Origin: Parvularculaceae bacterium
GTDB taxonomy: Bacteria; Pseudomonadota; Alphaproteobacteria; Caulobacterales; Parvularculaceae
Assembly (NCBI GenBank): GCA_021776475.1
Contig: JAJFFV010000001.1
Location: 1 to 64,000, forward strand
DNA length: 64,000 nt
Reading direction: 5' to 3'
Part shown: positions 17,904 to 27,581 of the stretch, piece after piece
Layout of the letters: each line of letters opens with the position of its first letter
Position numbering within the stretch: position 1 is the stretch's first letter
Made by a program: the position numbers and the translations under genes
Notes under the pieces: generated by a model
Database searches by the model: none
The model's input: only the letters and a program-made list of their open reading frames with translations
What the model was told of the DNA's origin: nothing

Positions 17904-20865
17904 CGAGGCGCGCTCCTTCCGGGTCGTAAGACACGGTACCGCCGATCTTTGCGACATGCGTTTGCTCCGGCATCGGCACAAACACATTGGTGCCATTAAG
18001 CGTCCGACCATCTTTCACGAGCGCCATCGCAATCGAACGCCCCAGCGTACTGCTCCAATATGACGAAGTGACGTGACCGATCATATGCATCGGGATTGGC
18101 TGATCGCGATCAGCGACAATTTGTGCCCCCTCCTGCAAAACAATTTCAGGATCTTCCGTAAACAGTCCGACCAGCTGCTTACGCCCTGACGCAACAAGAT
18201 CGGGCCGAGCCAGGGAGCGCTTACCAACAAAATCAGGTTTCTTTTTGCCAATCGCCCACGACATCCCGGCATCATCTGGTGTTACCGTGCCATCTGTATC
18301 CTGACCAACGATAATAAATCCTTTTTCAGCCCGCAGCACATGCATGGTCTCCGTGCCGTAAGGTGTAATGTCAAACTGTTCACCGGCTTTATAAAGTGTT
18401 TCCCACAATGCTCGTCCGAAATGCGCCGGGACGTTTATTTCAAACCCAAGTTCACCGGAAAAACTGACCCGGAACAATCTGGTCTCAATGCCGCAGATCT
18501 TACCTTCTTTGACGGCCATGTGGGGGAACGCCTTCAGCGACAAGTCTATGCCATCAACAAATGGTTCAATCAGTTTGCGGGCATTCGGTCCGTTGAGGGC
18601 GATAACCGCCCATTGCTCGGTAACAGAGGTCAGCCAAACATCGAGGCTGGGCCATTCTGTCTGGAGAAAATCCTCCATCATCGCCAAAACCCGCGGCGCA
18701 CCACCAGTTGTCGTGGTAACATGGAAGCGATCATCGGCAAGTCGCCCGATCACACCGTCGTCAGTGATATATCCATCTTCACCCAACAAGAGACCGTACC
18801 GACAGCGCCCGGCTGCCAGTTTGGTCCATGGGTTGGTATACATGCGGTTCAGAAATTCCGCAGCATCCGGTCCGACGATTTCGATTTTGCCAAGGGTGGA
18901 CGCATCAAAAATACCGAGCGAGTGTCTCGTTGCAGCAGATTCGCGATTGACAGCGGTTTGCATATCTTCCCCGTTCCGGGGAAAATACCGAGCCCGCCGC
19001 CATAGGCCTACAGGTTCAAAGACAGCGGCATTTTCCTCTGCCCACATATCAACCGATGTCTTTCTCGTTACCTCAAACGAATCGCCATCACGGTACCCAA
19101 GTACAGCGCCAAAGGTCGTCGGGGTATAAGGCGGCCGGAATGTCGTTAGTCCCACCTGTTCTATCGGACGGTTAATCGCCTTCGAGGCTATCTGAAGAGC
19201 GTTCAGGTTAGATGTTTTCCCCTGGTCCGTTGCCATCCCATTCGTCGTATAGCGCTTGACATGCTCGATGGACCGAAAGCCTTCGCGAACGGCGAGCTTA
19301 ATGTCTTTGTCAGTCACATCATTCTGGAAATCGACAAAAGCTTTGATCCTCGTTTGATCACGGTCCGTCGGAACGGACTGAAATATTTCACCTGTTCCCG
19401 ACAGCGGTTCGCTCGTTTTGTACGTCCTGCCATCGCCGCCTGCCTTCGCTCCTTCTTCCAGCACATTGCTAAGACCAAAAGTGCCGTTGCAGGCACCCAC
19501 ACAAAGGGTATTTTCATTCGGCGCATCGGGCAGATAGGCACCAACTCTCTGGCACCACTTAAGCTGACCTTTGGAATGAGAAAACAAATGTACGCTAGGT
19601 GTCCAGCCACCAGAAACAAGAACAGCATCACAGATGATGGTTTTTGCGCCTCCTTCCACGACGCCATTTTTCATAGTGTTTACGCAGATTTGTCTGACCC
19701 GATGGCGCCCGGATGTGCCGGTCACCACGGCGCTCGTTGTTACATCAATGCCTCGATTGTTTGCCTCTTCAAGCAATGCCTCGGGAACCCCCTCCCTCAG
19801 ATCGATGATTGCGGCGATCCGCACATTCGCATCGGACAGGTCAAACGCTGCTTCATAGGCACTGTCGTGCGATGTGAAAACGGCAACGTTGTCGCCAACG
19901 ACAACCCCGTATCTATTGAGATAAGTTTGTGCGGCGGATGCCAGCATAATACCCGGCCGGTCATTGTCCGCAAAGACGAGCGGGCGTTCAATCGCCCCGG
20001 TTGCCAGAACCGCCCTACCTGCTCTAATGCGATGGAGGCATTCCCGGGGCAGCTCCGCTGCTGGCGATCGTTCATGATCCGTCAGGCGCTCCACAAGTCC
20101 GAGGAAATTATCATGGTAGTAACCAATGACGGTCGTCCTTGGCATCAGGCGAACATTTTCACGCGCTCGCAATATCTCAAGACTATTTTCAAGCCATTGC
20201 CATGCCGGCATACCCTCGATAACTGCCTGCGGAACAGACAACAAACTGCCGCCCAGTTCGACCTGCTCATCTGCTAGTATGACCCGACCGCCGGCGTCCG
20301 AGGCGGCCAATGCAGCGGCGATGCCGGCCGGGCCCGCTCCAGCTATCAGAATCTCACAATGCCCATAGGTGCTGGCATAGTGATCTTTGTCTGGCTGCGT
20401 TGGCGCAGGGCCAAGACCAGCCAGCCGACGTATCGCGGGTTCATATACTTTGTCCCAAAACGACTTCGGCCACATGAATGTCTTGTTGTAGAAACCCGCC
20501 GGAAAAAACACCGAGAACATGTCGTTCATCGCGGCCACATCAAATTTTACGTCAGGCCAATTATTTTGGCTGTGAGCGACGAGCCCTTCGAACAGCTCGA
20601 TGGTTGTTGCGCGGACGTTTGGCGTTTTACGCCCTGGTCCTCGATCAAAAGCAACAAGCGCATTTGCTTCTTCCGATCCTGCACCGATAAACCCTCTTGG
20701 GCGATGATATTTGAACGAGCGGCCCACAAGATGTACGCCATTGGCGATCAGCGCTGAGGCCAACGTATCGCCCTCATAGCCGGTATAAACCTTACTATCA
20801 AAAGAGAACCTGAGCTCTTTTTCAGGGTGCGTACGGCCCCTTCCTGGTCTGCGGAACGTATTCAT
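17893..20865 (-). CDS. soxA: Sarcosine oxidase alpha subunit
   Basis: A 990-residue SoxA that binds NAD+ and, through its C-terminal GcvT-like half, THF, producing 5,10-methylene-THF from the sarcosine methyl group. Visible parts are an N-terminal Fer2_4-like domain (~15-100) lacking the cluster cysteines, as in the family; the dinucleotide fold GAGPAGIAAALAASDAGG (~175-193); a second nucleotide-binding region near LASAAQTYLNRYGV; and an aminomethyltransferase domain from ~600 (SLGIFDASTLGKIEI). It overlaps soxD by 4 bases (ATGA) and soxG by 11. The coding sequence is intact, although its partner soxB is frameshifted. Confidence 0.97.
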   Translation of the reverse strand: MNTFRRPGRGRTHPEKELRFSFDSKVYTGYEGDTLASALIANGVHLVGRSFKYHRPRGFIGAGSEEANALVAFDRGPGRKTPNVRATTIELFEGLVAHSQNNWPDVKFDVAAMNDMFSVFFPAGFYNKTFMWPKSFWDKVYEPAIRRLAGLGPAPTQPDKDHYASTYGHCEILIAGAGPAGIAAALAASDAGGRVILADEQVELGGSLLSVPQAVIEGMPAWQWLENSLEILRARENVRLMPRTTVIGYYHDNFLGLVERLTDHERSPAAELPRECLHRIRAGRAVLATGAIERPLVFADNDRPGIMLASAAQTYLNRYGVVVGDNVAVFTSHDSAYEAAFDLSDANVRIAAIIDLREGVPEALLEEANNRGIDVTTSAVVTGTSGRHRVRQICVNTMKNGVVEGGAKTIICDAVLVSGGWTPSVHLFSHSKGQLKWCQRVGAYLPDAPNENTLCVGACNGTFGLSNVLEEGAKAGGDGRTYKTSEPLSGTGEIFQSVPTDRDQTRIKAFVDFQNDVTDKDIKLAVREGFRSIEHVKRYTTNGMATDQGKTSNLNALQIASKAINRPIEQVGLTTFRPPYTPTTFGAVLGYRDGDSFEVTRKTSVDMWAEENAAVFEPVGLWRRARYFPRNGEDMQTAVNRESAATRHSLGIFDASTLGKIEIVGPDAAEFLNRMYTNPWTKLAAGRCRYGLLLGEDGYITDDGVIGRLADDRFHVTTTTGGAPRVLAMMEDFLQTEWPSLDVWLTSVTEQWAVIALNGPNARKLIEPFVDGIDLSLKAFPHMAVKEGKICGIETRLFRVSFSGELGFEINVPAHFGRALWETLYKAGEQFDITPYGTETMHVLRAEKGFIIVGQDTDGTVTPDDAGMSWAIGKKKPDFVGKRSLARPDLVASGRKQLVGLFTEDPEIVLQEGAQIVADRDQPIPMHMIGHVTSSYWSSTLGRSIAMALVKDGRTLNGTNVFVPMPEQTHVAKIGGTVSYDPEGARLDVV

Positions 20866-21164
20866 TTGTCCCCTCCAGATGGACCGATGGCGTCTGGTTT
20901 TGGCTCTCCGGCTTTGTATGTCATCTGTAATTTATCCGTTACAGTGTCGCGCACCGCATTGAAGTATCGGGCACATCCATGCCTATGACACCATCGCTCG
21001 TAATGAATGCCTCGGGCATTGGTTCGGATAAAGAGGTATTCTGCCCACTGTTCATCGTTGAGCTGCGATGGATCAGCTGGCCGTGCGATATGTGCCTCAC
21101 CAGCGTAGGAAAACTCAACTTCGGGGCGTTCCTCTTCGCAATAGGGGCATCTGATCAACAACAT
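20862..21164 (-). CDS. soxD: Sarcosine oxidase delta subunit
   Basis: A 100-residue SoxD with the zinc-binding residues of the family: Cys6 and Cys9 (CPYCEEERPEVEF) and the later CHRHGC (59-64). The AEYLFIRTNARGIHYERW segment is conserved in SoxD. It follows soxB by 9 bases and overlaps soxA by 4, consistent with the soxBDAG order. Confidence 0.95.
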   Translation of the reverse strand: MLLIRCPYCEEERPEVEFSYAGEAHIARPADPSQLNDEQWAEYLFIRTNARGIHYERWCHRHGCARYFNAVRDTVTDKLQMTYKAGEPKPDAIGPSGGDK

Positions 21165-21173
21165 CTCAACCTC

Positions 21174-22419
21174 CTAATGGGCAACAGCAGCGGCAGCGGC
21201 TTCATCAATAAGGCGACCGGTGCGGAATCGGTCAAGCGTGAACGGTGCGTTAATTTTGTGCGGTTCATCCTTTGCAATCGTATGGGCGAGCAAATGACCC
21301 GCGCCCGGTGTTGCCTTGAAGCCGCCAGTTCCCCAACCACAATTCACATACAGTCCGGGCACCGGTGTCTTGCCGAGAATAGGTGAACGATCTGGTGTCA
21401 CATCAACAACACCGCCCCACGATCTGAGCATGCGCATACGTTTAAAAAGGGGAAATATTTCACAAATCGACGCCAGTGTGTGTTCGATGATATGAAGGGC
21501 GCCGTGCTGGCTATAAGAAACATATTGATCCGTTCCCGCCCCAATGACTAATTCTCCTTTGTCAGATTGACTGATATAAGCGTGCACCGTATTCGACATA
21601 ACCACGCAAGGAAAAACGGGCTTTACGGGTTCTGACACAAGCGCTTGAAGCGGATAACTTTCAAGCGGGAATCTAAGGCCAGCCATTTCCATCAGTACAG
21701 AGCTGTTGCCTGCGGCCGAGACACCAACTTTTGGGGTGGCGATAAAACCACGCTCAGTTTCGATACCTTCCACGGCGCCATCCGCAGCACGCTTAATACC
21801 AGTGACCGCACAGTTTTGGATAATATCCACGCCGAGCGCCGCCGCGGCACGCGCATACCCCCACGCTACCGAGTCGTGCCGCGCAACACCGCCTTTTTTT
21901 TGCAACGCCGCTCCCATCACCGGATACCGGGCATTTTTGGAAATACTCAACGGTGGGCAATAAGCTTTGGCTTCTTCCGGGGTGAGCCATTGGTTGTCCA
22001 CACCGTTCAAACGATTTGCATGTATGTGCCTGTGGAAGCTCTGCATATCGTGAACATTGTGGGCGAGCATCATGACACCACGCTTGGAGTACATGACATT
22101 GTAGTTTAGCTCCTGGCTCAGCCCATCCCAAAGATCGAGTGCGTGATCATAAATTCTGGCACTCTCATCATACAAATAGTTGGATCTGATGATCGTGGTG
22201 TTGCGACCGGTGCCCACCAAGCCAGCCTTTTTCGACCACGGCTACGTTAGTGATGCCAAATTTGCTGGCGAGATAATACGCTGCAGCGAGGCCATGTCCG
22301 CCGGCACCGATGATCACGGCAGCATAGGATTTCTTTGGAGATGCGTCGGGCCATTGCTCTGGCCAGTTTTTGTGACCACTCAGCGCGTTGAAGAAAAGGG
22401 TCTTAACCGAATATCGCAT
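21174..22419 (-). pseudogene. soxB: Sarcosine oxidase beta subunit, frameshifted
   Basis: Two overlapping frames make one SoxB. Frame A (from ATG 22419) gives [16 protein letters not shown] and the FAD fold [17 protein letters not shown] as far as GWLGG. Frame B then continues [17 protein letters not shown] to the C-terminus. Family members read GWLGGGNTGRNTT. Here five bases appear to be missing at about 22209-22213, shifting the frame and dropping Gly-Asn of the FAD-binding loop. Everything else matches a full ~405-residue SoxB, including SWGGVVDVTPDRSP and the end GWGTGGFKATPGAGHLLA. It is either a recent inactivating deletion or a sequencing/assembly error; the absence of other damage fits both. 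SoxB carries the covalent FMN and non-covalent FAD of sarcosine oxidation, so the complex would not work if the shift is real. Confidence 0.85.
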
Positions 22420-22439
22420 GATCTTCCTTGCAACCTGCT

Positions 22440-24902
22440 TTAAGATCTGAGCCGGTTGTTTTGAGGGTCATACGGACTTTCCCCCAACACAATCGCCGGA
22501 TAACGCTGACCAAGAATGTCGATTTCAAGTTCGCTGCCGAGAGCGGCGCGATCAGGGCTCACCATCGCCAATGCCAAAGATTTGCCAAGCCTGAACCCGT
22601 AATTGCCACTTGTTGCGCGGCCTACCACTTTTCCATCGTGGTAAATTGGGTTGTTACCGAGAGGGTCCGCGTCTTCACAACCAGTGACTTCCAACGTGAC
22701 GAACGTGTTACTCTCGCCTCTTTCTTTTCTGGCCAAAAGCGCTTCCCGGCCGATGAAATTGCCTTTGTCCTGAGCCACAAAGCGATCCAGTGCGGACTCA
22801 TAGGCGGAGTATTCGATCGACATTTCTGTACCTACCAGGCGGTAGGACTTTTCAACGCGTAGACTATCCATCGCCCGAATACCGAAAGGTTTCAGGCCAA
22901 AGTCATCTTCGTTCTTGAACAACGCGTCGAAAATATGGTTCTGATACTCGATTGGATGATGAATCTCCCAGCCAAGTTCACCGACGAAGTTTACCCTCAG
23001 AAGTTTAACCGGCGCATGCCCGATCGTGGTTTCTTGACCCGACAACCAAGGGAATTCTTTATGCGCAAGATCGCTCCCGCACAAGGGCTGCAAGAGGTCT
23101 CGCGCTTTCGGGCCAGCGACGACCAAAACACCCATGGCATTTGTAAGGTTTTCAAACTGCACCGAGCCATCTATCGGCATGTGTTTCTTTAGCCAGTCAT
23201 GATCCAGCCGTTGCCATGCGCCGGCGGAGACGAGATAAAACTGATCTACAGATTCGCGCTGGATAGTGAATTCCGAATGCACACCACCTTGTGATGTAAG
23301 CCCGTGGAGCAACCCAACACGACCGAGTTTTTTGGGCAATTTGTTAGCCAGCACATAATTGAGAAATTTCTCGGCACCCGGTCCGCTGATCCTGGCTTTT
23401 GCAAATGCGGTCATATCGAGCAGGCCAACATTTTTCTGAACATTGCGACACTCATTGCCGACATGCTCGAACCATTTTGAGCGGCGGAATGACCAGTCAT
23501 CCTCTTGGCCAGATGCTTTCGGCGCAAACCAATTTGGCCTCTCCCAGCCAAACAACTGACCAAACACAGCGCCGCGCTCTTTCATGCGGTCATAACAAGG
23601 AGAGGTTCTCAAAGGGCGTGCTGCTTCACGCTCTTCATCTGGATAATGAATAACGAAGACGTTGGCATATGCTTCCTCATTTTTCTCAATCAGGTAGCTC
23701 TTCGTAGCGTATTCTCCGAAGCGGCGCGGCTCGACGCCCAACATATCAACGGTAGGTTCACCTTCAACAATCCAATTGGCCAACTGCCAGCCAGCGCCAC
23801 CGGCTGCGGTGATACCGAAACTGTGACCTTCGCTGAGCCAGAAATTCTTCCTATCCCAGGCCGGTCCCACAATCGGGTTTCCATCCGGGGTATACGCGAT
23901 CGCTCCATTGTAGACCTTCTTGATTCCCAATTCTTCGAACATCGGTACACGCCGGATGGCCGATTCGATATGCGGCATTAAGCGATCGATATCTTCCTGG
24001 AACAGTTCGTATTCGGATTCTTTCACGGGGCCATCAACATAGCAGGCAGGTGCACCCCGTTCGTAAGGGCCAAGAATGAGACCGCCGGCCTCCTCCCGCA
24101 TATACCACGAGCCATCAGACTCACGCAGAACCCCAAGCTCAGGCAATCCTTGTGTCCGTCGTGCTTGAATTTCCGGATGCGGCTCGGTTACGATATATTG
24201 ATGTTCAACAGGGATGACTGGGATGTTGAGTCCAACCATTGCACCTGTTTGTCGCGCGAAATTACCTGTTGCCGACACGACGTGTTCGCATACAACATCG
24301 CCTCGATCCGTTGTAACTTTCCATTCACCACTTGGCAGCTGGGTAATACCGATAACAGAGGTGTTGCGGTAGATCTTGCCGCCGCCGGCCCGCGCGCCGA
24401 CAGCCAATGCCTGCGTCAAGTCCGCTGGTTGAATATATCCATCATTTGAGTGGCGCATGGCACCCACCAACCCGTCCGGTACGGCAAATGGCCAGATATC
24501 GACCACTTCCTTTGGCGTCAGAAATTCAACATCAACACCGATCGTCTGGGCAACGCCGGCATACTGATGATACTCGTCCATTCGGTCTTGATTGGTTGCT
24601 AAACGGATGTTTGACACCGTACGCAGACCGACGTCCTGCCCCGTTTCCTGCTGCAAACGACCGTAAAGCTCGACAGAATATTTGTGCAACTGACCGACAG
24701 AATAGCTCATATTAAACAGTGGCAATAGGCCCGCTGCATGCCAGGTCGATCCCGACGTTAATTCCTTCCGCTCAACAAGTATAACATCAGTCCACCCCTT
24801 TTTGACCAAATGATAGAGTGTCGATACGCCGACTGCGCCCCCACCTATGACGACAACGCGGGCATGCGCCGTGAGCGATTGAGAATCGGCTGTAATGCTC
24901 AT
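22440..24902 (-). CDS. Dimethylglycine dehydrogenase-like FAD/GcvT oxidoreductase
   Basis: An 820-residue two-part enzyme. The N-terminal DAO-type flavin domain has [13 protein letters not shown] (20-32) and the covalent-FAD motif [11 protein letters not shown], with His55 as the probable attachment residue. The C-terminal half (from ~430) is the FAO_M linker plus a GcvT THF-binding domain ([31 protein letters not shown]). This is the architecture of dimethylglycine and sarcosine dehydrogenases, which demethylate their substrate and load the methylene on THF. Placement between tetR (4-base overlap) and soxBDAG supports dimethylglycine to sarcosine to glycine. Exact substrate is inferred; a sarcosine- or DMSP-related activity is possible. 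Confidence 0.88.
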   Translation of the reverse strand: MSITADSQSLTAHARVVVIGGGAVGVSTLYHLVKKGWTDVILVERKELTSGSTWHAAGLLPLFNMSYSVGQLHKYSVELYGRLQQETGQDVGLRTVSNIRLATNQDRMDEYHQYAGVAQTIGVDVEFLTPKEVVDIWPFAVPDGLVGAMRHSNDGYIQPADLTQALAVGARAGGGKIYRNTSVIGITQLPSGEWKVTTDRGDVVCEHVVSATGNFARQTGAMVGLNIPVIPVEHQYIVTEPHPEIQARRTQGLPELGVLRESDGSWYMREEAGGLILGPYERGAPACYVDGPVKESEYELFQEDIDRLMPHIESAIRRVPMFEELGIKKVYNGAIAYTPDGNPIVGPAWDRKNFWLSEGHSFGITAAGGAGWQLANWIVEGEPTVDMLGVEPRRFGEYATKSYLIEKNEEAYANVFVIHYPDEEREAARPLRTSPCYDRMKERGAVFGQLFGWERPNWFAPKASGQEDDWSFRRSKWFEHVGNECRNVQKNVGLLDMTAFAKARISGPGAEKFLNYVLANKLPKKLGRVGLLHGLTSQGGVHSEFTIQRESVDQFYLVSAGAWQRLDHDWLKKHMPIDGSVQFENLTNAMGVLVVAGPKARDLLQPLCGSDLAHKEFPWLSGQETTIGHAPVKLLRVNFVGELGWEIHHPIEYQNHIFDALFKNEDDFGLKPFGIRAMDSLRVEKSYRLVGTEMSIEYSAYESALDRFVAQDKGNFIGREALLARKERGESNTFVTLEVTGCEDADPLGNNPIYHDGKVVGRATSGNYGFRLGKSLALAMVSPDRAALGSELEIDILGQRYPAIVLGESPYDPQNNRLRS

Positions 24903-25504
24903 GGCTTTTCCTTGCTGCTATTTTTCTTAGTTGATTTGCTTGTTTCCTGAGCGAGGTCTGCCAACACGGCATCAAAAATTGACCAGCATTCTTCTGATGT
25001 CGCGCTCTGTCCGAACAGTGATTCGACCCACAGTCCTTGTATCAAGGCACTAATCTTGGTTGCCGCGGTGCGGGCTTTTGCTCGATCAAGCCCGGCCGCA
25101 CACAAATCATATGTGAAGTTTGACTTTCGCCGGGCGCTGTATGCTTTTAACAGGCGGTTGGCTTTCTGATCGTAACCTGAATAAACCCAGAGCTGCGGCC
25201 ATATCAAGGCGGCGTCTTTCGAAAGGTGTGTGGAGTTGAAGTTCACTTCAATCGTATGCCGAAGACGCATAAACGGGTCTTCTTCGGTCTTCCTAGCCGA
25301 AAGAATTTCTGCTCGAAGACTCTTAATCATATAGACAAATGCAGAATAAATCAGCTTGTCTTTTGTGTCGAAAAAGTAGTGGATTGCGGCGGTGGAAACA
25401 TCGGCTCGTTGACTGACCAATTTCGTTGTCAGATTGGAAATCCCGTCCTCCGCCATAACCAAAAGCGTGCCGTCAATGATGGATTGCGACGTGCTATTCG
25501 CCAT
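24899..25504 (-). CDS. TetR-family (BetI-like) repressor
   Basis: An N-terminal TetR helix-turn-helix (SIIDGTLLVMAEDGISNLTTKLVSQRADVSTAAIHYFFDTKDKL), followed by a ligand-binding domain with the BetI-like C-terminus (KISALIQGLWVESLFG). A charged Lys-rich tail ends the protein. ATG 25504 gives 201 residues, the usual size; a GTG at 25549 would add 15 residues without a Shine-Dalgarno. The gene overlaps the dimethylglycine-dehydrogenase gene by 4 bases and probably autoregulates, since its own promoter holds a dyad (25637-25660) like that in front of fdsG. Likely effectors are betaine, dimethylglycine or a related compound (inference). Confidence 0.9.
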   Translation of the reverse strand: MANSTSQSIIDGTLLVMAEDGISNLTTKLVSQRADVSTAAIHYFFDTKDKLIYSAFVYMIKSLRAEILSARKTEEDPFMRLRHTIEVNFNSTHLSKDAALIWPQLWVYSGYDQKANRLLKAYSARRKSNFTYDLCAAGLDRAKARTAATKISALIQGLWVESLFGQSATSEECWSIFDAVLADLAQETSKSTKKNSSKEKP

Positions 25505-25636
25505 TTGCTTCGAAATTCGCTGACCTGCCACCAAGCTTGCTCCAGTCACAATTTTGAGTATGCCAAGTCGACCCGAAGCCCGCGCGCTTCCCCTGATATA
25601 CCCCTTCAGAGGCCTTTTGTGGGCTCTCCTGGTTCA

Positions 25637-25684
25637 ACTTACTAACTAATCAGTCAGTATAATTCTCACCCTAAACCAAGTCAA
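25637..25684 (-). promoter_or_regulatory. tetR/dmgdh/sox promoter with operator
   Basis: Minus-strand TTGACT (25679-25684), a 17-base spacer and TATACT (25656-25661) form a near-consensus sigma-70 promoter. An imperfect dyad of the pattern ACTNACTNACT / A(G/A)T(C/T)AGTCAGT at 25637-25660 overlaps the -10. It matches the fds operator at 19 of 24 positions when aligned at TCAGTCAG. Confidence 0.7.
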
Positions 25685-25755
25685 TCGAATCTCGCGATCC
25701 ACGAAATGCGTCTACGTATTTTCGATCCGTGCGTGACAACCGGTCTTTTTAACCA

Positions 25756-25941
25756 ATGCTGCAAACTGAAGAATCGGTAGCGGCAAGCGAACCACCAAGT
25801 CTGAAAACAGACGCAACGCCATTGCGCCACCTCGATTTCGTTTTACGCGACCCCGTTCATGCCGCAGCACTGACCCGGCACGGCACACTCGTGTCTGTGC
25901 CGCAGCCAGCGTGCTACGCTGTTTACAAGCTGTTTGAGCGA
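25756..25941 (+). pseudogene. GSU2403-type nucleotidyltransferase-fold relic
   Basis: About 40 codons (25825-25940) encode LRHLDFVLRDPVHAAALT and HGTLVSVPQPACYAVYKLFE, which resemble the middle of GSU2403-family nucleotidyltransferase-fold proteins (DPV.AA.L...G..V.VPDPARYA.HKL). Both flanks are lost: the upstream codons are unlike the family, and the match stops at the tRNA gene. A nominal Met frame reads on through the antisense of the tRNA. This is a fragment left by an event at the tRNA end. Confidence 0.5.
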
Positions 25942-26017
25942 TGGTGCCCCCACACGGACTCGAACCGCGGACCTACTGATTACAAATCAGTTGCTCTACC
26001 AGCTGAGCTATAGGGGC
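25942..26017 (-). tRNA. tRNA-Thr(TGT)
   Basis: A minus-strand cloverleaf. The acceptor GCCCCTA pairs with TGGGGGC. The D arm is AGCTCAGCTGGTAGAGC, the anticodon stem ACTGA/TCAGT with loop TTTGTAA (anticodon TGT, reading ACA), and the T arm GCGGTTCGAGTCCGT. Discriminator A is followed by an encoded CCA (25942-25944). The mature gene without CCA is 25945-26017. Confidence 0.97.
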
Positions 26018-26105
26018 AGGAGCGGCGGGTTTTAGATCAATTTGCCTTGGCGTCAACATATTATTCGGCATGACAGTCAGGTGCAGGTTGCTTATAGAGT
26101 CGGGC

Positions 26106-26561
26106 ATGAAAAATGAGATTCGCCCTGCCCTTACTCTTTCCGCGTTGCTCCTGCTGGCTGTCGCCGGGTGTGGGGAAAAAGCCGATAATAGCGACGCAGC
26201 AGCTTCCAACGTTTCTGTCCGCGATATGACAAGCGACGAGCGCCTTGCCCTGCCGGCGAATGTGGCAAATGGCGAACGACTATTTCTTGCTTGCGCGGTG
26301 TGCCACGACGCGCGCGCGGATGTCGGCCACCGGATCGGGCCAAATCTCTGGGAAATCTATGAGAGCCCGGCTGCGCGCCACGGGGATTTTGCCTATTCCA
26401 AGGGGCTACGTGAGGCTGGCATCATCTGGGACGACCAATCCCTCGACGCTTATATTGAAAACCCTCTTGCCCTCGTACCGCGCGGTCGCATGGCTTATGC
26501 GGGCGAGAAAGATCCGGCAAACCGGCGTGACTTAGTTGAATATCTAAAATCACTCAAATAG
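26106..26561 (+). CDS. Lipoprotein cytochrome c
   Basis: A 151-residue class I cytochrome c. The start MKNEIRPALTL is followed by a hydrophobic signal and lipobox LAVAGC, so the protein is probably anchored in the inner membrane facing the periplasm. Haem motif CAVCH (~61-65), GPNLW after it, and a likely axial Met in GRMAYAG (~131). This resembles membrane-anchored c552/CycM-type electron carriers between bc1 and oxidases. A longer frame from 26070 adds 12 residues before a poor start. The downstream gene converges 36 bases away. Confidence 0.88.
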   Translation: MKNEIRPALTLSALLLLAVAGCGEKADNSDAAASNVSVRDMTSDERLALPANVANGERLFLACAVCHDARADVGHRIGPNLWEIYESPAARHGDFAYSKGLREAGIIWDDQSLDAYIENPLALVPRGRMAYAGEKDPANRRDLVEYLKSLK

Positions 26562-26597
26562 CTTGTTGCCACGTGGCTGCCGATCAAGCTGACACAA

Positions 26598-27446
26598 TCA
26601 GTGATCATGTCCTGGATTGGCACGAGCAAGTTTGCGCAGCAGGCCGGGCCAGACGAGATTGTCTCCCAACCCTGGCACAAAGGCCGGGGAGCCCTGTTCG
26701 AAAACGCGGGCCGCCATGTCGCTGCTTTCTTCATGCAGCCCTGCTTCATTGCCAAGAGACTGCGCAAATATCTGGGTCTTGCAAGCCTGTTCCAGAAAAT
26801 ACATGCGCAAGAATGTAATCGCGCAATTCGCTCCCATCGTCAGGGTGCCATGATTACGCAGGATCAGAAGATTTTTTTCACCGATATCGCGCACCAGCCG
26901 TTCGCGCTCATCAAGATCCAGCGCGATACCCTCATAATCGTGATAGGCCAGATCATCGTGCACCTGCATTGAAAATTGCGTGTATTTTCGGAGACCATCT
27001 TTTTGCACAGATACCGCTATGCCGTAAGGCGTGTGCACGTGCATGACGCAATGCGCATCCTGGCGGTGCATATGGACGGCACTGTGAATGGTGAAACCGG
27101 CTGGATTCACAAAATAGGGCGTCTCCTGAACAACATTACCTTCCACATCAATTTTGATCAGGCTTGATGCGGTCATCTCATCAAACATGACGCCGTAAGG
27201 ATTGATCAGAAACCTCGGCGCACCGTCCTCATCTGGCAGGCGCGACGAGATATGTGTGAACACAAGATCCGACCAGCCAAACATTGCCGTCAGGCGATAG
27301 AGCGCGGCAAGTTCAACCCGTAGGGCCCATTCGACGTTACCGACCTTGCCCTCGAGCCGGTTCACCTTGGTGGGATCAGGAATATCGAATCCCATCGAGA
27401 CACCGCTCCCAAGAACTTCTGTGTCAGATTTGCCGTTGTCAGCCAT
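26598..27446 (-). CDS. Class II aldolase/adducin family protein
   Basis: A 282-residue Zn-dependent aldolase-fold protein. Visible parts are FGWSDLVFTHISSRLPD, the metal-binding histidines in HMHR and MHVHTPYG, and a third in LRNHGTLTMG. The start at 27446 (MADNGKSD) has GGAG seven bases upstream; a TTG at 27461 is unlikely. The size and the N- and C-terminal extensions match the adducin-like subgroup of unknown substrate common in Alphaproteobacteria, rather than fuculose-phosphate aldolase proper. No pathway partner is adjacent. Confidence 0.9.
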   Translation of the reverse strand: MADNGKSDTEVLGSGVSMGFDIPDPTKVNRLEGKVGNVEWALRVELAALYRLTAMFGWSDLVFTHISSRLPDEDGAPRFLINPYGVMFDEMTASSLIKIDVEGNVVQETPYFVNPAGFTIHSAVHMHRQDAHCVMHVHTPYGIAVSVQKDGLRKYTQFSMQVHDDLAYHDYEGIALDLDERERLVRDIGEKNLLILRNHGTLTMGANCAITFLRMYFLEQACKTQIFAQSLGNEAGLHEESSDMAARVFEQGSPAFVPGLGDNLVWPGLLRKLARANPGHDH

Positions 27447-27581
27447 ATAAATTCTCCGCAATAGGTGGCTTCATCGTATATGACAGGTGCAAGTTCTACC
27501 AGCTTACGGTGCAGAGATGGGTACTGGACCGCGCCAGCGGTTGACTGGTAAGGCATGGCCTCGAGAGAGGACCGCGACTTC

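Noticed and set aside
17904-18011. A longer soxG starting at 18011
   Set aside because: The extra 36 codons lie wholly within soxA and have no family match; ATG 17903 gives a normal SoxG.
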